From: Mesorhizobium australicum WSM2073 | Lineage (GTDB): Bacteria; Pseudomonadota; Alphaproteobacteria; Rhizobiales; Rhizobiaceae | Direction of reading: 5' to 3' | Length of the DNA stretch: 64,000 nucleotides | NCBI RefSeq assembly: GCF_000230995.2 | Contig: NC_019973.1 | Coordinates: 4,540,001-4,604,000, forward strand | Shown: positions 61,114-64,000 of the stretch, one piece after another | Numbering within the stretch: the first letter of the stretch is position 1 | Layout: the number at the start of each line of letters is the position of its first letter | The notes under the pieces: generated by a model | The model's input: the letters and a program-made list of their open reading frames with translations, nothing else | The model's database searches: none | What the model was told of the DNA's origin: nothing | Program-made: the position numbers and the translations under genes

Positions 61114-62322
61114 TCAGGCGCTGGCTTTCTTGACCACGCTGGGTTCGGGCAGGACCTCGATTTGTGGACCGGCTTCGATTTCATTCGGCGGCACGATCTC
61201 GTCGGCCAGTTCCACCTCGCGCAGCCACTCGCGCCAGATCGCGACCAGCAGCGCCATCAGCACCGGGCCGATGAACAGGCCGAGAAAACCCATGGTCTTG
61301 ACGCCGCCGATCAAACCGAAAAAGGTCGGCAGGAAGGGCAGTTTTATCGGGCCGCCGACGAGCTTGGGGCGCAACGTCTTGTCGACGACGAACAACTCGA
61401 CCGTGCCCCAGATGAACAGCGCCAGGCCGGCCATCGGCGAGCCGCTGGCGGCGAGGTAGATCGAGACCAATGTGAAGGACAATGGCGCACCGCCTGGGAT
61501 GAGCGCCATCACGCCGGTCAGCGCGCCGAGCGTCACCGGCGACGGCACACCGGCCAGCCAGTAGGCGATGCCCAGCACCAGTCCCTCGCCAATGGCGATT
61601 ACCGTCATGCCGGTCACGGTCGAGGAAATGGTCGCCGGCACGACGCGCGAGATCCGTTCCCAGCGGGTGGGCAGGATGCGCTCGCCGAGGCGGTCGATCT
61701 GGCCGGCGAAATTCTCGCCGTCGCGATAGGCGAAAAACAGGGCGATCATCATGAACAGCAGCGTCAGAAAGAGGCTGAAAGCGCTGCCGCCGGCGGCGAG
61801 CGCACCGCGGTAGATGCTGCCTATATTGGCGCCGCTGACCAGCTGGATCAGTTCGCCGATGCCGCCGGGATGGCCGAGATTGGTCGTCCACTGCTCGTTC
61901 AGCCATTCACCCACCACAGGCAGGGTGGCGATCCAGTGCGGCGTCACCGCACCGTGGCGGTTGGTCTCTATCGCCCAGCCGACCCATTCGCGCACCTCGT
62001 TGATGGCATAGGTGCCGGCAAGCGCGATCGGTATCACCAGGAAGGCCAGGATGAACAGGATGGCAAATGTGGCGGCGATGGTTCGGTTGCCGCCGACGCC
62101 GACCAGCAGCCGTCGGTAGAGCGGCCAGCTGGCGAAGGCGATAACGAGGGCGGCCAGCACCGGGAACAGGAAGCCATGGAAAAAATAGACGCCGGCGGCA
62201 ACGATCAGCACCAGCAGCCAGCGCGCCGCCGAGAGCGGCGGTATGACGGCCGAACGAAGCGGTGTGGACAGCCCGAAGAGGCGCTGCTGCCGTTCCGGCT
62301 TCTGGATCTTTGCTTCCTTCAA
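61114..62322 (-). CDS. AI-2E family transporter (PerM/TqsA-like)
   Basis: A 402-residue protein with about eight spans and the family hallmark near the C-terminus: PSPVTLGALTGVMALIPGGA followed by PLSFTLVSIYLAASGSPMAG, and then RPKLVGGPIKLPFLPTFFGL and GLFIGPVLMALLVAIWREWL. Members export AI-2 or are Na+/H+-type permeases, so the name does not fix the substrate. An acidic cytosolic tail (LADEIVPPNEIEAGPQIEVL) follows. It is the neighbour of parC on the same strand, with 265 bases of repeat-bearing DNA between. Confidence 0.88.
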   Translation of the reverse strand: MKEAKIQKPERQQRLFGLSTPLRSAVIPPLSAARWLLVLIVAAGVYFFHGFLFPVLAALVIAFASWPLYRRLLVGVGGNRTIAATFAILFILAFLVIPIALAGTYAINEVREWVGWAIETNRHGAVTPHWIATLPVVGEWLNEQWTTNLGHPGGIGELIQLVSGANIGSIYRGALAAGGSAFSLFLTLLFMMIALFFAYRDGENFAGQIDRLGERILPTRWERISRVVPATISSTVTGMTVIAIGEGLVLGIAYWLAGVPSPVTLGALTGVMALIPGGAPLSFTLVSIYLAASGSPMAGLALFIWGTVELFVVDKTLRPKLVGGPIKLPFLPTFFGLIGGVKTMGFLGLFIGPVLMALLVAIWREWLREVELADEIVPPNEIEAGPQIEVLPEPSVVKKASA

Positions 62323-62407
62323 ACGCCCTGTTCTCCCCGGCCCATCCGGTCAGTTATGCACCGATATAGTGCAGCAATCGTGACGATACTCCAAATGGTG
62401 ATGGCGC

Positions 62408-62586
62408 AGCTGCCAATCTCCCCGCTCGTGGGGAATCTCCTGCAGGACAGAGGGGGCGTGAACCTCTGATCTGATCTTAAGGACCGAGAATTGCGAGAGG
62501 TGTAGCCAGCCATTTGATGCGCTGGCGGGACAGCGCCTCCTCTGGCCAGCCGGCCATTTCCCCCACGAGGGAGGAGATCGGCAGCT
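62408..62586. repeat. Inverted pair of a rhizobial intergenic palindromic element
   Basis: In the 265-base gap between the AI-2E gene and parC, AGCTGCCAATCTCC...GGGGGCG (62408-62457) reappears inverted at about 62532-62586. Read on the minus strand it is AGCTGCCGATCTCCTCCCTC, GTGGGGGAAATGGCC and so on. Most positions match over about 50 bases. The right arm ends within two bases of the parC stop codon. Each arm also has its own small CCCC/GGGG hairpin. The rest of the gap shows nothing recognisable. Confidence 0.7.
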
Positions 62587-62587
62587 T

Positions 62588-64000
62588 CTAGCCGAACTTC
62601 CCAGTCCTTGGGAATCCCTTAGGCACCATCCGTCCCGCCGACGCCCGGGCGCCGATCCATTCAGCCAATTCCTCGCGCGACCGGGTGAAGGTACGGTCGG
62701 CCGAATCCTGCCAGGAGAGACCGGTCTCCAGCGTGAACGGCTTGAGGTCGAGCAGGCCGCCGTCCTTGTATTTCTGCAGCCGCACACCCTTGCCGCGACC
62801 CATCTCCGGAATTTCCGAGAGCGCGAACACCAGCATCTTGCGGTTCTCGCCAACGATGGCCAGGTGATCGCCGGTGACCGGCACGCAGCGCTTGGCCTCG
62901 TCCGGCGCCTTGACGTTCATCACCTGCTTGCCCTTGCGGGTGTTGGCGACCACCTCTTCCTCGGGAACGATGAAGCCGTTGGCGTCGAAAGAGGCGAGCA
63001 GCAGCTTGCGCTTGGGATCGTGGACGAAGGCGGTGACGATGTCCTGGTCATTGTCCATGTCGACGATGATGCGGATCGGCTCGCCATGGCCGCGGCCGCC
63101 CGGCAGCCGGTCGGCGCCGATCGTATAGAACTTGCCGCCGGTCGTGAAGACCAGAACCTTGTCCGTCGTCTGGGCATGGAAGGCGAGCTTGAGGCTGTCG
63201 CCCTCCTTGAAGGTCAGCGTCGAAAAATCGGCCAGATGGCCCTTCATCGCCCGCAGCCAGCCTTTTTCCGAAACCACCACGGTGACCGGCTCGCGCTCGA
63301 TCATGGCGTGCGCGATATCGGTCAGGTCGTGCTCGGGCGCGTCGGCGAACTGCGTGCGGCGCTTGCCGAGCTCGGTCTCCGGACCGAACTTGTCGCGAAC
63401 CTGAGTGACTTCCCACTTGATGGTCGACCATTGCTTGGCATCGGACGCCAGCAGTGCCTCGATCTGCTTCTTCTCCGCGGTCAGGCCGTCGAATTCCTTG
63501 CGGATCTCGAATTCTTCCAGCTTGCGCAAGGCGCGCAGCCGCATGTTGAGGATCGCTTCGGCCTGGGTGTCGGTGAGCGACCAGCGGGCCATCATGACCT
63601 GCTTGGGCTCATCCTCCTCGCGGATGATCCTGATCACCTCGTCGATGTTGAGATAGGCGATCAGGTAGCCGGCAAGGATTTCCAGCCGCCTCTCGATCTC
63701 GCCGAGGCGAAATTTCGAGCGACGGATGAGGACGTCGCGGCGGTGGTCCAGCCATTCCTGCAGCACGCCCTTCAGCGACAGCACGTTGGGCACCTTGCCG
63801 CGCGACAGCACATTCATGTTGAGCGGGAAACGGCTTTCGAGCTCGGTCAGCTTGAACAGCGATTCCATCAGGATGCCTGGGTCGACCGAACGGCTCTTCG
63901 GCACCAGCACGACGCGGATGTCCTCGGCGCTTTCGTCCCTGATATCCTCGAGCAGCGGCAGCTTGCGGGCCATCAACAGCTCGGCGATCTTCTCGATCAG
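62588..64000 (-). CDS. parC: DNA topoisomerase IV subunit A, C-terminal part (cut by window edge)
   Basis: About 470 residues are visible; the N-terminus with the active-site tyrosine lies beyond the window. The visible part holds the coiled-coil/tower end ([40 protein letters not shown]) and the C-terminal beta-pinwheel. Pinwheel blades show [40 protein letters not shown] and [20 protein letters not shown]. The GyrA box QRRGGKG is not present; a degenerate blade set fits ParC and not GyrA. With ParE it decatenates chromosomes. Confidence 0.92.
   Translation of the reverse strand: MIEKIAELLMARKLPLLEDIRDESAEDIRVVLVPKSRSVDPGILMESLFKLTELESRFPLNMNVLSRGKVPNVLSLKGVLQEWLDHRRDVLIRRSKFRLGEIERRLEILAGYLIAYLNIDEVIRIIREEDEPKQVMMARWSLTDTQAEAILNMRLRALRKLEEFEIRKEFDGLTAEKKQIEALLASDAKQWSTIKWEVTQVRDKFGPETELGKRRTQFADAPEHDLTDIAHAMIEREPVTVVVSEKGWLRAMKGHLADFSTLTFKEGDSLKLAFHAQTTDKVLVFTTGGKFYTIGADRLPGGRGHGEPIRIIVDMDNDQDIVTAFVHDPKRKLLLASFDANGFIVPEEEVVANTRKGKQVMNVKAPDEAKRCVPVTGDHLAIVGENRKMLVFALSEIPEMGRGKGVRLQKYKDGGLLDLKPFTLETGLSWQDSADRTFTRSREELAEWIGARASAGRMVPKGFPRTGKFG

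Overview
The window is a GC-rich bacterial chromosome segment from a Rhizobiales alphaproteobacterium, most likely Mesorhizobium or a close relative. The support is the gene content and order: speB-argC, plsX-fabH-ihfA-merR, glyA-nrdR-ribD-ribE-ribH-nusB, an LdtR/L,D-transpeptidase/DUF6163 group, a Mg-type hemB, DUF2066, and Bpt next to RDD and parC. Short palindromic intergenic repeats of a kind common in these genomes also occur. No rRNA, CRISPR array, transposase or integrase was seen. One tRNA gene, tRNA-Pro(GGG), is present.

Layout. 1-2.9 kb: end of agmatinase, argC, a frameshifted small gene, heme A synthase (ctaA) and a DUF2842 protein. 2.9-12.6 kb: an exopolysaccharide block with a polysaccharide deacetylase, a GNAT/FemAB-like acyltransferase, a GumC/ExoP-type co-polymerase whose C-terminal kinase-like domain has no visible Walker A, an outer-membrane export lipoprotein, a GT4 glycosyltransferase, a polyprenyl glycosylphosphotransferase and an O-antigen-ligase/polymerase-like protein. 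12.6-16 kb: tRNA-Pro beside a YbaK-type deacylase, a small XRE regulator, two small exported proteins (one with a tail of 17 histidines) and a YqjD-like anchored protein. 16-20.8 kb: merR, ihfA, fabH, plsX, DUF177, a bc1-complex chaperone and bamE. 20.9-24.7 kb: a cupin, a GT2 and the H+-pyrophosphatase hppA. 25-28.8 kb: a complete YehZYXW-type osmoprotectant ABC importer. 29-36.3 kb: an FMN reductase, an MFS protein and the riboflavin/nusB/nrdR/glyA cluster. 36.4-44.3 kb: a CPA1 antiporter, L,D-transpeptidase with its LdtR regulator, an enoyl-CoA hydratase/HIBCH protein, DUF2066 and hemB.

44.3-58.6 kb looks like an accessory segment. It carries a glyoxalase-like remnant, a DHFR-like reductase behind direct repeats, ppk2, an aldo/keto reductase, two tandem GT90 glycosyltransferases, several small proteins, a GntR/MFS divergent pair with an operator, an OpgC-like acyltransferase, a hydrolase, a truncated tetR and sthA. 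Within it is the most distinctive find of the window: a LacI-family regulator next to two paralogous microproteins of 49 and 47 residues. Each of the three genes is preceded by an identical 14-bp operator-like sequence. 58.7-64 kb returns to core genes: RDD, Bpt, a DMT exporter, an AI-2E family permease and the 3' part of parC.

The main functional themes are envelope and surface polysaccharide construction (EPS block, GT90 pair, OpgC, L,D-transpeptidase, BamE, fatty acid/phospholipid initiation by PlsX/FabH), osmotic and ion homeostasis (YehZYXW, CPA1 antiporter, hppA) and cofactor synthesis (riboflavin, heme A, ALA dehydratase).
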